Positions 1 through 8,890 of a stretch of DNA of 64,000 nucleotides are shown here, piece after piece. Every line of letters starts with the position of its first letter. The first letter of the stretch is position 1. This DNA is from Rhodanobacteraceae bacterium. GTDB taxonomy: Bacteria > Pseudomonadota > Gammaproteobacteria > Xanthomonadales > Rhodanobacteraceae. Below the pieces are notes generated by a model. That model made no database searches. It was not told where the DNA came from and saw only the letters and a list, made by a program, of their open reading frames with translations. Both the position numbers and the translations under genes were made by a program. The stretch covers positions 110,774-174,773 of the forward strand of contig PLNP01000044.1 of assembly GCA_003142815.1 (NCBI GenBank), in the 5' to 3' direction.

Positions 1-126
1 GCCGATGACACGGGATCCAGTTCCTCGACGACCGCGCGCGAAGGCGTGGCGCGTGTACGCCTGTTGATTCGGAATGCATCCAGTGCAATCGACCGGATCG
101 ACTTCCTGCGAGGGCAGTCCATCTGA
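1..126 (+). CDS. Possible 3' end of a gene truncated by the window edge
   Basis: Frame 1 is open from the first base to a TGA at 124-126, giving 41 residues that end in FLRGQSI. No family is recognisable and the stretch could be open by chance. After it, up to about 348, I see no gene. Confidence 0.2.
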   Translation, partial: ADDTGSSSSTTAREGVARVRLLIRNASSAIDRIDFLRGQSI

Positions 127-348
127 GCCTCTCGCCCGGCTTGGACAGAGGCGCAATGATGAATCGACGCTGACGGTTGGTGGGACGGCCCGCTGTATTA
201 ATGCATCGTTCGGCTTCGTTACTTTAAGTTGCAGCCGCGGATCGAGAGAACGGGCGACAACCCCGCGTTGAAGCCATCGTTCATCAGTCGGTAGCTCGCC
301 GGGGAGTTGCTACGAGCTTCATCCGCCCATTCTTTCGAGGGTGCAGTC

Positions 349-639
349 ATGCGTACGAACACACGTAAGTCGACACGGGCGGGCGCGACATGCGCCGGTT
401 CATTGTGTGGCGATCTTTCGGAGATCGCGGGAACCATCTACCGCGCATCGCTCCATTTCGACATCACCGCGTGGTCGAACGCGGACGCTGATGTTCTGCT
501 CGACCGCGCGGAGCGCAGTCCGGAGATCGAGCCGGAGTATCTCGCCGGCACCTACGGCATCGGCGCGCGACTCAGCGACATCGAAAGCGACCTGCAGACG
601 CTCCAGCGCGAGCGCTTCTCATCCGCGATGCTTTTCTGA
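349..639 (+). CDS. Small hypothetical protein (96 aa)
   Basis: The product is a soluble 96-residue protein starting MRTNTRKSTR, with an acidic middle and a C-terminal segment (RLSDIESDLQTLQRERF) likely to form an amphipathic helix. I do not recognise the family. The start at 349 is preferred over 307 because the extra upstream residues look like random translation. It lies 22 bp upstream of a DUF3309 gene in the same direction and may share a transcript with it. No signal peptide or membrane segment is visible. Confidence 0.4.
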   Translation: MRTNTRKSTRAGATCAGSLCGDLSEIAGTIYRASLHFDITAWSNADADVLLDRAERSPEIEPEYLAGTYGIGARLSDIESDLQTLQRERFSSAMLF

Positions 640-661
640 TTCAGTCCCCTGGAGATAGCTC

Positions 662-820
662 ATGAGTACTGGCGCCCTGATCCTCCTCATCCTTATCGTG
701 CTTCTCATCGTCGGCTTACCCACTTGGCCCTTCAGCCGCCGCTGGGGTTATTACCCGAGCGGTGGTATCGGGCTTATCGTCCTGATCCTGGTCATCTTGC
801 TTTTGCTCGGCCGGATCTAA
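662..820 (+). CDS. DUF3309 family small membrane protein (52 aa)
   Basis: The 52-residue product has two hydrophobic helices (about residues 4-18 and 34-50) separated by the family's conserved loop LPTWPFSRRWGYYPSGG, and it ends LLLLGRI. The length, loop and ending match the DUF3309 family, small membrane peptides of unknown function found across Proteobacteria, often beside stress genes. An AG-rich stretch (ggagatagctc) precedes the ATG. Confidence 0.85.
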   Translation: MSTGALILLILIVLLIVGLPTWPFSRRWGYYPSGGIGLIVLILVILLLLGRI

Positions 821-1213
821 AAATCGCGCGCATCGCGGGGGCGTTCCTTCGCATTCTGCGGTGCGTCATTGCCTCGGCCTGTTGTCGGCTTATTTCGACC
901 CCGCTGGACGACTCACCCGGCCGACGCTTTCACCGACGTCGTCTCGCGACAAGCAAGACACATGCATTGTCGAGGACGACAACCACTGGCCGGCCCATCT
1001 CCCCTCCATCCGCGTTGAGGAAGCCAGTCAGAAGATCCGTTGCGGGTGGAGCCGAACTCGCTATGTTGTCAGCAGCGTAGGTCATCACCAAGCGGCGCCC
1101 TCGTAAACTTCCTGCCGTTTCGAAGTCTATGCAAACTTACCATTCATGTTCCATAAAACGACGTGCGCGCAATCTGCATACGGGCCGCACGGGGCGGCTA
1201 AGGAGAGATGAGA
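821..1213. other. Intergenic stretch without a recognised gene
   Basis: About 390 bp between the DUF3309 gene and the lipoprotein gene. Open frames here show no family resemblance. A purine-rich ribosome site (aaggagag) just before 1208 belongs to the following lipoprotein gene. No repeat or RNA gene was recognised. Confidence 0.5.
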
Positions 1214-1750
1214 ATGACAAGGTTCTATCCGTTCCTGGCTATTGGCCTGCTCGCTGTCGCGCTGGCAGCGTGCAACCAGCAGAAGTCAGCGTCCGAGGCT
1301 AGTCGCGATACCGCCCAAGCCCAACAAGATGCGAACAAGGATGTTGCCGAGGCGAGCAAGAAGGCATCGGGGCAGGTGGATGATGCTCAGCAGAAACTCG
1401 ACGCCGCGCAGGCCAAAGCGGCAGCGGATGTAGCAACGGCGAATGCGAAAGCGGGCGCCAAGATCAACGACGCCACGACGGATGCGACCAAGGCCGAGCG
1501 CGATGCCGGCGGAAATCTCGCAGATGTCCAGTCCGACTCTTTTACGAAGGAAGCCGATGCGCGTTATGACGTAGCGATCGCGAAGGCCAAGGCCGACTAC
1601 GACGTTGCGATCGAGCAGTGCAAGGCGCTTCCATCCGATGCACAGGGAAGCTGCAAGGACACCGCGGAAGCCGATCTGGATGCGGCGAAGGCTAACGCAA
1701 CGAAGCAACGTGATGACGCGCGCGCTGCTGCGAAGAACCTCAAGCAATGA
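1214..1750 (+). CDS. Ala/Asp/Lys-rich periplasmic lipoprotein
   Basis: The product is 178 residues. A type II signal peptide (MTRFYPFLAIGLLAVALAAC) has its lipobox at LAAC, so Cys20 should be acylated. The remainder is almost entirely Ala, Asp, Lys and Gln in heptad-like runs, predicting a long charged helix or coiled coil. Two cysteines (in EQCKALP and GSCKD) could form a disulfide. The second ATG at 1214 is preferred to 1208 because it lies 6-8 bases from the ribosome site aaggag. Similar proteins are usually annotated as hypothetical lipoproteins; a structural role at the envelope is an inference from composition. Confidence 0.7.
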   Translation: MTRFYPFLAIGLLAVALAACNQQKSASEASRDTAQAQQDANKDVAEASKKASGQVDDAQQKLDAAQAKAAADVATANAKAGAKINDATTDATKAERDAGGNLADVQSDSFTKEADARYDVAIAKAKADYDVAIEQCKALPSDAQGSCKDTAEADLDAAKANATKQRDDARAAAKNLKQ

Positions 1751-1860
1751 TGGGTTGACCGGGAGGGCGTGGTCGGCCAGGCCGCGCCTCCCTACTTCTT
1801 TCTGCTTCGCTTTCGATCCAGATTTTTACAGACACTCGGTCGTATTTGAGAGCACGCACG

Positions 1861-2196
1861 ATGAATGATGCAGCGGCGAATCGGTATCTTCCAATCGTGG
1901 GCGAACTGGTCTGGCCGGAAGATACGGGCGCCCGCTATGTGGAGTATATGGTTGGCATGCATGGCGCGCTGCTTGAGGGTTCGCCGTCTTTAGGCAATGC
2001 GATAGATCATTTCGCGCGCGACGCGCCCGTGATTTTTGGGCGCGCGGCTTGGGGCTACGATGCCGAGCAGGCACGCGGATGGTTCCAGATCGCAGCGGGC
2101 AGCAGTGCCGACGAGCGCGCAGCGGACGCGGCCGCCTTCGATCGCGACATGCGTCGGCGTGGACTGGTCCCGATCGCGCCGACCTTCCTTCGCTGA
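1861..2196 (+). CDS. Hypothetical protein (111 aa)
   Basis: A soluble 111-residue protein starting MNDAAANRYLP, with the aromatic segments GELVWPEDTGARYVEYMVGMHG and FGRAAWGYDAEQARGWFQIAAG separated by a short hydrophilic stretch. No domain is recognised. ATG 1861 is chosen over an in-frame TTG at 1846. It lies 26 bp upstream of a small acidic protein gene in the same direction. Confidence 0.45.
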   Translation: MNDAAANRYLPIVGELVWPEDTGARYVEYMVGMHGALLEGSPSLGNAIDHFARDAPVIFGRAAWGYDAEQARGWFQIAAGSSADERAADAAAFDRDMRRRGLVPIAPTFLR

Positions 2197-2222
2197 ACGG
2201 CTTCCTTGCTGGAGACACGAAA

Positions 2223-2444
2223 ATGAGTAATACAAACCCGCAACCAGGGAACCGCTTGCGCAATGGCGATCAAGCAGATCTGTCTGATGACGTACGCGAG
2301 AGCATTGAACAAACGACCGACGATGAATTCGGCGACGAGACTCAGCGCAACGAAAATCGGACGACCGAAGAGGGAATGGAACAAACCGATTTCATTGATC
2401 CGCGGAAGGAGGACGACGCTGGGGAGGATAGTGAGGACGGCTAA
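2223..2444 (+). CDS. Small, highly acidic, probably disordered protein (73 aa)
   Basis: Seventy-three residues dominated by Asp, Glu, Asn, Gln and Thr (DDVRESIEQTTDDEFGDET and similar runs), with no hydrophobic core and therefore probably intrinsically disordered. The ATG follows a purine-rich sequence (ggagacacgaaa). Family unknown; composition resembles small stress-induced hydrophilic proteins, but that is only a compositional parallel. The roughly 290 bp after it up to 2739 hold no convincing gene. Confidence 0.45.
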   Translation: MSNTNPQPGNRLRNGDQADLSDDVRESIEQTTDDEFGDETQRNENRTTEEGMEQTDFIDPRKEDDAGEDSEDG

Positions 2445-2738
2445 GTGCCAGTGCGTTATGACAGGAAACCCGGATCGAATCGCCTCCTCGAAGAACGTGG
2501 CCAAGAAGCGAAGCGCGTGCGATGCTCGCCGGCTTTCGACATGTTGGACGAACATTTCGGTTTCTCGGCACGGACGGCGCCAATGGTACGGGTCATACTA
2601 GACTTCGACCGGCGCACGCCGGCCACAGCTTTGTCAGGCGCGCGGTTGCGGACCAGCCATCTGGGATGAGAACGCCGATGCCAACGTAGTCGAATAGGAC
2701 GAGGATTTGTCAAGCAGCCTGAATATCGGTTGCGAGCA

Positions 2739-3977
2739 TCAGGTAACTAGGCGTTTCGGCCTGCCATCCGTCTTCACCACCCGATGTACTTTCGCGCCCA
2801 GGCGAGCGCTGGTGGTGAGTATTCCCGGCCATCGCCTCACCAACGCAAGTAGCGCCGCCGTGGCGCGGGGGCGCATAGCGATATGAGCAAACAATGCGGC
2901 GACGCGGATGCGAGCCGTGAAGCTGCGTCGCCATCTTGCAGCGTAGTGACGCCCGACTTCGTCGGCGGCTCGACCTGCAACAAGCTCGGCGCGGCGCGGT
3001 ATGAGCAGCTCGCATAGCATCCAGGCTGACTGGATCGCCATGCTGATGCCCTCGCCAAGAATCGGGTGCGCCTCTCCGGCGGCATTGCCGATCGCGAACA
3101 CACCGTCGTACCGCCAGGGCGAACGAATGCCGGGCCGGATGGGCCCGACGGCGAGCCAGGGCGCGACCAGGCTGGCATCCGCCAGCGCGTGGCGTACACC
3201 CGCGCAGCTCAGCGCAACGTGCGCTTGAGCTGCCAGTGCTGCGGGCAACCCGACACTGCGCTCACGACAAGTTCGCAGCGCGTCGCGGCGAATGCAAAAC
3301 GCGAGCGTCAGATGGTCATGATCACCGAGCACCATTCCGCCATAACCTCCGGGAAACGCCAGCACAGGAAGCACACCCGGTGCGAGACACGCATCGCGAT
3401 AGGTGCCCTTGAACGCGAACAGATCAGATTCCCTGTGCGGAAGGTCATGGCGCTGTTCGGTAAACGGGTCGGTCTCCCATGAGCCATGCGCGGCGATCAG
3501 CACCGGCGCCGACAGCGTCGCTGTCGCATCGGCGGCGCGACCGACGAGGTGACAGGTTTTGCGCAGGTTATCAGAGTGCGAAACGTGCTTGACCGTCCAA
3601 GGCTGCCAGACATCCGCGCTGCTGGCAGCGGCGCGCTGCAAGAGTAGGGTGTCGAGATGTTCGCGCCCCAGCACCCGGCCCCACGGATGCGACGGTTCAG
3701 CGAACGGGGGTAAATCGGCGATCAGCATTTCCTCACCGACGCACAGCCCGACACTGCGGAGTTCCGGCCCCGCCAGCGCATCGAACTGTAATCCAATGCC
3801 GAGCAAATCGAACAGTGCTAGATTCGTCGCCGCGATGCATTCTCCGCAGACCTTGCGACGAGGGAATGCATATTTTTCGATGACTGCGACGGACCAGCCG
3901 GCCTGCGCCAACAGGATCGCTGCGGTCGAACCCGCCGGTCCTCCACCGACAATGATCGCGTCGTAATTGGTTTTCAT
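2739..3977 (-). CDS. FAD-dependent oxidoreductase, geranylgeranyl-reductase/PHBH-like
   Basis: The product is 412 residues. It opens with an FAD-binding Rossmann motif (DAIIVGGGPAGSTAA, about residues 5-19), followed by a PHBH-type region, the second FAD motif around AIGNAAGEAHPILGEG and the helix SMAIQSAWML. The Met at 3977 is chosen because the motif begins five residues later; the longer frame adds an unrelated leader. It is the last gene of an operon with a methyltransferase (20 bp upstream) and a type III polyketide synthase. By analogy with phenolic-lipid clusters such as srsABC it probably hydroxylates or oxidises the polyketide ring; the substrate is inferred. Confidence 0.8.
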   Translation of the reverse strand: MKTNYDAIIVGGGPAGSTAAILLAQAGWSVAVIEKYAFPRRKVCGECIAATNLALFDLLGIGLQFDALAGPELRSVGLCVGEEMLIADLPPFAEPSHPWGRVLGREHLDTLLLQRAAASSADVWQPWTVKHVSHSDNLRKTCHLVGRAADATATLSAPVLIAAHGSWETDPFTEQRHDLPHRESDLFAFKGTYRDACLAPGVLPVLAFPGGYGGMVLGDHDHLTLAFCIRRDALRTCRERSVGLPAALAAQAHVALSCAGVRHALADASLVAPWLAVGPIRPGIRSPWRYDGVFAIGNAAGEAHPILGEGISMAIQSAWMLCELLIPRRAELVAGRAADEVGRHYAARWRRSFTARIRVAALFAHIAMRPRATAALLALVRRWPGILTTSARLGAKVHRVVKTDGRPKRLVT

Positions 3978-3997
3978 TTTTTGGTGATCGATTTCTT

Positions 3998-4702
3998 TCA
4001 AACGTGTTTCGCGAGGGCTTGGAAGCGATGGCTGAACAGGCCGGCTGGAGCCTCCCGCAAACTCCAGGCACTCGGTTGCGGCCATAATGCCGAGAGTTCC
4101 TGAGCGCTGAAACCGGCATGTACACTCACCACCGCGTCATGCCGTGTGACCTCGTTGCAGCCGATCACGCCGAGCAACCGGCTAAACGTCAGTGCGAGCC
4201 GTGAGCGTCGCGGTTCGCAACATAGGAACGCACTCGCTCGCGCCGCGATTCCGTTCAGCAGAGCGCGTAATCGCTCCCCTTCAAAATGGTGCACGAACAG
4301 ATTGGCGATGATCACGGGTACAGCCCCGGACGCAGGCTGAGCAAGCCAGTCGAACGCGTCGGCACGAATGACTTCCACGTTCCAGCCGAGCGCGCGGTAA
4401 TCTGCCAGCGTCTGCGCATTGACCACCGGCTGCACATCCAGCAATTCAAGGTTGACCTGCGGCCAGCGTCGTGCGTGATGACGGGCGAGTTGCAACAGCG
4501 TCTGTCCGTCCCCGGCGCCCAATTCCACGAGCCGAATCGCGTTCGAACCATGCAGGATCTTGTCGAGTGGTCCGCGGATCAGTGACTGTGTCGCCATCAA
4601 TCGATTGATCCGGTGTAGATCACTGCGCGACCCGATGGCACGCGGATCGTCAGGCGCGAGTGTGTCCAGCAATTCGGCATGCACCTGCCGCGGCAGACTC
4701 AT
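3998..4702 (-). CDS. Class I SAM-dependent methyltransferase of the polyketide operon
   Basis: The product is 234 residues. Motif I of class I methyltransferases is visible as LVELGAGDGQTLLQLA and the acidic post-motif as LELLDVQP; VIIANLFVHHFEG fits motif IV. Start 4702 (MSLPRQVHAE) is preferred because gagagag lies just upstream on the coding strand; an alternative start at 4762 would overlap the upstream gene by 23 bp. Lying between a type III polyketide synthase and a flavoprotein, it most likely O- or C-methylates the polyketide product, an inference from operon context. Confidence 0.8.
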   Translation of the reverse strand: MSLPRQVHAELLDTLAPDDPRAIGSRSDLHRINRLMATQSLIRGPLDKILHGSNAIRLVELGAGDGQTLLQLARHHARRWPQVNLELLDVQPVVNAQTLADYRALGWNVEVIRADAFDWLAQPASGAVPVIIANLFVHHFEGERLRALLNGIAARASAFLCCEPRRSRLALTFSRLLGVIGCNEVTRHDAVVSVHAGFSAQELSALWPQPSAWSLREAPAGLFSHRFQALAKHV

Positions 4703-4739
4703 GAATCGCTCTCTCGTCGAGAATCTGGATCGCGCAGGA

Positions 4740-5798
4740 TCATTCGACGTCCAGCAGTGCACCGTGGCTGCTGAATCCCGCGCCGAACGAAGCCAGCCAC
4801 CAGCGGCCGCCGGGAGCTTTTTCGGTCAGCGCCATCTGCAACACAAAGTATACGAAAGCGCTACTGAGATTGCCGTATTCGCGCAGCACCGCGGCGCTGC
4901 ACCGTAGATCCTCGGTCGTCAAGCCAATCCGGTCGCTCAAGGCCGCCAATACGTCACGCCCGCCGGCGTGCCAAATCCAGCCCGTGATGTCCGATTGGCA
5001 CATTCCCTCTGCGGCGAGCACCATCTCGAGCACCCGTTGCGCATGTGTGGCGGCGATCTTTGGTACGGCAAGGGTGAGGACATTGCGCAGCAGCCCTTCG
5101 CGCTGCTCGAACCGCAGCGCGTCGCGCTCGGTCGGGCTGATAAGCGACGCCGCGGTCCTCCAGAGGATTCTGCGCTTGTCTTGTTGCGGCTGCACAGACA
5201 ACACCGCCGCGCCTGCTCCGTCGCCGAAGAGGCAAGCACTGATCAGCACGCCGGGGTCGTTATCCAGGTACATTGCGGCGCTGCAAACCTCGACGCAAAT
5301 CGATAGCACCCGAGCACAACGACCGGACGCGAGCAACGCATCGGCCATGCGCAAATTTGGAAGCGCGGCGCCGCAACCTTGTCCAACGAGATCCAGTGCC
5401 TGGACATCCGTGCGTAGTCCGAGCGCTTCGCTCACGTAACTGGTAAGTCCCGGACAAAGATAGCCAGTACACGTGCTTATGATGACGCTGTCGATTTCAG
5501 CCGCGAGAATGTCGGCATCGGCCAGCGCACGCTTGGCAGCGCATGTGGCCAATGCGGGCGCGTTGGCGAGGAAGCGCGTGTGAAGTGTATCGGGATCGAT
5601 CGCAAAAACTTCCTGTAACGAATCCACCGATAGTCGGCGCGCCTCAATGCCGTTGTCGTGTTGCAGCACCCTCTCGGCAATCATGCGCGCCCTGCGATCG
5701 AGCCTCTCAAACCAGGGCGAGGTCTGGAAAGCTTTCCAACAATCCGGCTTGGTGTAGCGCCGCTCGGGACACGCCGTTCCGAGGCCCACAATATACAT
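4740..5798 (-). CDS. Type III polyketide synthase (chalcone/stilbene synthase family)
   Basis: A 352-residue homodimeric ketosynthase-type enzyme that condenses malonyl-CoA units onto an acyl-CoA starter. The catalytic triad is intact: Cys142 in DLVGQGCGAALPN, His277 in IWHAGGRDVL and Asn310 in REYGNLSSAF, and the C-terminal loop FGAGFSSHGALL is present. The start has a good ribosome site (aaggagct). It is the first gene of a three-gene operon with a methyltransferase and an FAD oxidoreductase, which suggests alkylresorcinol, alkylpyrone or similar phenolic-lipid synthesis. Product identity cannot be read from the sequence. Confidence 0.9.
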   Translation of the reverse strand: MYIVGLGTACPERRYTKPDCWKAFQTSPWFERLDRRARMIAERVLQHDNGIEARRLSVDSLQEVFAIDPDTLHTRFLANAPALATCAAKRALADADILAAEIDSVIISTCTGYLCPGLTSYVSEALGLRTDVQALDLVGQGCGAALPNLRMADALLASGRCARVLSICVEVCSAAMYLDNDPGVLISACLFGDGAGAAVLSVQPQQDKRRILWRTAASLISPTERDALRFEQREGLLRNVLTLAVPKIAATHAQRVLEMVLAAEGMCQSDITGWIWHAGGRDVLAALSDRIGLTTEDLRCSAAVLREYGNLSSAFVYFVLQMALTEKAPGGRWWLASFGAGFSSHGALLDVE

Positions 5799-5838
5799 AG
5801 AGCTCCTTGGCTGTTGCGAAGTGTGGATCTGGAACTAA

Positions 5839-6476
5839 TCAACCAGCTTTCAGGATTGGTGGCGCCGCATCGGTCACCGCCTTCGTGATCGCCTTGATCT
5901 GCGCGCCAATCGGAACCCTCCGCAATCAGGATTCCGATCGCTCGGCCTTCGAGAGTGTCCTTCATCTTGCCGATGATCTGCAACGCGGGCGACAGCGGCA
6001 TGTCCCGCACCGGCCTCGCTGACGCTGGTGCGGTCGGCAGCTCCTCCAACTCCAAGCCATTGGCCACGCGTTTGGCGAGGTCCTCGTTGATGTGGCGCAG
6101 GTGTCCGACCATCGCTTGGCGCACATGCAAATGCTCAACCTTGGACAACTCGAACACCAGAGCCGAGGCGATATGCGCTTGCTCGTACTTGGTTTGGCTG
6201 CAGTAGAACTGTCGCGCCTGGCTGTAGTGAAAGCTCTCCGCAGGATGCGACTCTTCTCGCCGCGCTAAAAGATCGCTGCACTGCGAAGTGAATCGGTGGA
6301 CAGCGAGTTCGGCTCGTAGGCAACCGTGCCCTTGGGCTGCTCCATCTGCATGTGCGCGTCGCGCTGTTGATTGGCGAACGGGCACTTGGGCGCATTGATC
6401 GGGAGCCGGTGGAAATTCGGCGAGGCAGCCGCGAGATCAGACGGGTCAACGAACGTCAGAGGAAATCCTCAGGCGA
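5839..6476 (-). pseudogene. katE: Decayed 3' part of a clade II (KatE/HPII-type) catalase
   Basis: Catalase residues appear on the minus strand in more than one frame. NFHRLPINAPKCPFANQQ, a catalase hallmark, lies near 6300-6410. [24 protein letters not shown] and the start of the C-terminal flavodoxin-like domain (GRAIGILIAEGSD) lie between about 5880 and 6240. At least two frameshifts separate these pieces and an early stop lies at 5839-5841. Nothing upstream of 6480 resembles the haem-binding N-terminal half, so the gene is both truncated and frameshifted. The polyketide operon directly downstream may now use promoter sequence inside this remnant. Confidence 0.85.
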
Positions 6477-6492
6477 GAAGCGCGCAGCAGCC

Positions 6493-6527
6493 TGATGTTT
6501 GACTTTTATATGAAACATCACTATATT
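6493..6527 (+). promoter_or_regulatory. Sigma-70 type promoter with overlapping palindromic operator
   Basis: A -35 box TTGACT (6499-6504) and a -10 box TATATT (6522-6527) are separated by 17 bp. A perfect 8-bp inverted repeat, TGATGTTT (6493-6500) and AAACATCA (6513-6520), overlaps the -35 and the spacer. The position immediately before an XRE-type regulator gene suggests autoregulation. Confidence 0.6.
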
Positions 6528-6559
6528 AGTTCCATATTAAAAAACAGATGTTAGATATC

Positions 6560-6841
6560 ATGATTACCGCGTCGCAGCTGCGCGCCGCCCGGGCACTGTT
6601 GAAACTGGATCAGCGGCAATTGGCCGCGCTCGCCGGTCTGTCCGTGCCGACCATCCAACGGATGGAAACCAGCGACGACGTGATCCGCGGCCAAGTCGAC
6701 TCGTTGATGAAAGTTGTCGGAGCGCTGGATGCCGCCGGCATCGAGCTGATCTACGACGACGCCGACAGTCTGCGCGGCGGACGGGGCGTGCGCTTGAAAC
6801 GCAGCGCGGCGAGCCCCGCAAGTCCGACTCAAGGCAAATAA
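6560..6841 (+). CDS. XRE-family transcriptional regulator
   Basis: A 93-residue protein with an N-terminal helix-turn-helix of the Cro/C1 type: QLRAARALLKLDQRQLAALAGLSVPTIQRME at about residues 5-35. The C-terminal part (ALDAAGIELIYDD) is typical of small single-domain XRE regulators. ATG 6560 is preferred over 6548 because the family usually begins MITxxQxRAAR. It has its own promoter with an inverted repeat and ends 33 bp before the hydrogenase-4-like operon in the same direction, so it may be co-transcribed with that operon and control it. Confidence 0.8.
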   Translation: MITASQLRAARALLKLDQRQLAALAGLSVPTIQRMETSDDVIRGQVDSLMKVVGALDAAGIELIYDDADSLRGGRGVRLKRSAASPASPTQGK

Positions 6842-6874
6842 AGGCGCCTGGATCGATAGCATGAAGGCGCTCAG

Positions 6875-8890
6875 ATGACGCCAGTTGCCGTGCTGCTCTG
6901 GGCTATCGCGGCCTTGCTGGGCACTGCCGTCATGGCGGTGGCGCTAAGCCGGGCGGCTGTGGCGACACAGCTGGTGTACAGCGCCTGCGCCGTCATCTGC
7001 GGTGTCGCGCTATTATTTCTCCTGGTGCATCTGGTCGGGCAGCCCGGATCAACGACGTCGCTGAGCCTGCCGCTCGGTTTGCCCTGGCTGGGCGCCCATT
7101 TTCGGCTCGACCCGCTGGCCACTTTCTTCCTGATTGTCGTAGACCTCGGCGGCGCTGCCGCCAGTGTCTACGGTCTGGGCTATGGCCGGCACGAGACGGC
7201 GCCGCATCGGGTGCTGCCATTTTTCGCGGCTTTTCTGGCCGGCATGAATCTGGTGGTGCTGGCTGACGACGCCTTCACCTTTCTGCTGTGCTGGGAGTTC
7301 ATGTCGCTGACCTCCTGGGCGCTGGTGATGACCCATCATCAGGACAAGGAAAACACCCGGGCCGGTTACATCTATCTGGTCATGGCCAGCTTCGGAACGC
7401 TGGCACTGCTGCTCGCGTTCGGTTTGCTGGCCGGTCCCGACGGCCACTACGGCTTTGCCGCCATCCGTGCCACCGAACACACGCCTGCCGTCGCCGGCCT
7501 GGTGCTGGCGCTGGCCCTGCTCGGCGCAGGCTCCAAGGCCGGCCTGGTGCCGCTCCACGTCTGGTTGCCGCTTGCCCATCCAGCTGCACCCAGCCACGTC
7601 TCGGCGCTGATGAGCGGGGTCATGACCAAGGTTGCGATCTACGGCTTTGTGCGCATTGTCTTTGACCTGCTCGGCCAACCCGCCTGGTGGTGGAGCCTGG
7701 TCGTGCTGTTCCTCGGCGGTATTTCCACCGTGCTGGGGGTGATTTACGCGCTGATGCAGCACGACTTGAAGCGCCTGCTCGCCTACCACACGGTAGAGAA
7801 CATCGGCATCATCTACATCGGCCTTGGGCTTGCACTCGCTTTTCAGACAAACGCGATGAACGGGGCGGCGGCGCTCGCGCTCGCCGCCGCGCTGTTTCAC
7901 GTCCTCAACCACTCGATCTTCAAGAGCCTGCTGTTTTTCGGCGCCGGCGCCGTGCTGACCGCCACCCACGAGCGGGACATGGAGCACCTGGGTGGTCTCA
8001 TCCACCGCATGCCGTATACCAGCTTCGCGTTTCTGGTCGGCTGTGTGGCGATCTCGGCGCTGCCGCCCTTGAATGGCTTCGTCTCGGAATGGCTGACCTT
8101 CCAGGCCATTCTGCAGAGCACGAACTTGCCGCAATGGAGTCTCAAGATCATGGTGCCGGCGGTCGGCGGTCTGCTCGCGCTGTCAGCGGCCCTCGCCGCC
8201 GCCTGTTTCGTCAAGGCGTTCGGTGTGACCTTCCTCGGCCGGCCACGGACGCCGGCGGCGGCGCAGGCTCAGGAAGTCGACCGCTTCTCGCTGGGGGCGA
8301 TGTTCATCTGCGCAGCCCTGTGCCTGCTCGCCGGCATTCTGCCGGGCTTGGTGATCGACGGGCTGGCACCGGTAACGCTTTCTCTGATCGGTGATCGTAT
8401 GCCGGTGCAGACGAGCATTCCATGGCTGTCGATCGTGCCGATCACCGCGGGCCGCAGTTCCTACAATGGTCTGCTGGTATTCGCGTTCATTGCGTTCTCG
8501 GCGTCACTCGCGGCCTACGTCATCCACCGCTTCGCCTCGCGCGCGCTGCGCCGGGCACCGGCCTGGGACTGCGGTTACCCGGACCTGAGCCCGGTGACGC
8601 AATATACGGCGAGCAGCTTCGCACAGCCCATTCGCCGCGTATTCGGCGACCTGGCGTTCCGCGTACGCGAAAAACTGGACATGCCGCCACCGGGGGATAT
8701 TCGACCCGCGCGCTTCATCGCCACGCTGCGTGACCGGATCTGGGACACGCTGTATATGCCCGTCGTTCGGGCCGTCAACTTTGGCGCCGACCATCTCAAT
8801 CGGCTCCAGTTCCTCACCATCCGGCGTTACTTGAACCTGGTTTTCCTTACGCTCATCACGTTGCTGTTGGTGCTTGCGATATGGCGGTGA
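6875..8890 (+). CDS. hyfB: Hydrogenase-4 component B-like, NuoL/MrpA-type antiporter subunit
   Basis: A 671-residue polytopic inner-membrane protein with about 14-16 hydrophobic helices and the proton-translocating core of NuoL/M/N (residues about 115-420, including LLVHxxGG-type helices, KAGLVPLHVWLPLAHPAAPS and the KSLLFFGAG segment). The PLHVWLP and HPAAPSHVSALMSG stretches place it with HyfB/HycC rather than true NuoL. The C-terminal tail (DCGYPDLSPVTQYTASSF) is characteristic of HyfB. It is the first of six tightly packed genes and overlaps the next by 10 bp. Confidence 0.9.
   Translation: MTPVAVLLWAIAALLGTAVMAVALSRAAVATQLVYSACAVICGVALLFLLVHLVGQPGSTTSLSLPLGLPWLGAHFRLDPLATFFLIVVDLGGAAASVYGLGYGRHETAPHRVLPFFAAFLAGMNLVVLADDAFTFLLCWEFMSLTSWALVMTHHQDKENTRAGYIYLVMASFGTLALLLAFGLLAGPDGHYGFAAIRATEHTPAVAGLVLALALLGAGSKAGLVPLHVWLPLAHPAAPSHVSALMSGVMTKVAIYGFVRIVFDLLGQPAWWWSLVVLFLGGISTVLGVIYALMQHDLKRLLAYHTVENIGIIYIGLGLALAFQTNAMNGAAALALAAALFHVLNHSIFKSLLFFGAGAVLTATHERDMEHLGGLIHRMPYTSFAFLVGCVAISALPPLNGFVSEWLTFQAILQSTNLPQWSLKIMVPAVGGLLALSAALAAACFVKAFGVTFLGRPRTPAAAQAQEVDRFSLGAMFICAALCLLAGILPGLVIDGLAPVTLSLIGDRMPVQTSIPWLSIVPITAGRSSYNGLLVFAFIAFSASLAAYVIHRFASRALRRAPAWDCGYPDLSPVTQYTASSFAQPIRRVFGDLAFRVREKLDMPPPGDIRPARFIATLRDRIWDTLYMPVVRAVNFGADHLNRLQFLTIRRYLNLVFLTLITLLLVLAIWR

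Noticed and set aside
2445-2669. 74-codon frame starting with GTG right after the acidic peptide gene
   Set aside because: No ribosome site, Arg-rich random-looking composition and no family resemblance.
7049-8134. 361-codon minus-strand frame within hyfB
   Set aside because: Gln/Arg/His-rich antisense translation of a membrane protein gene.
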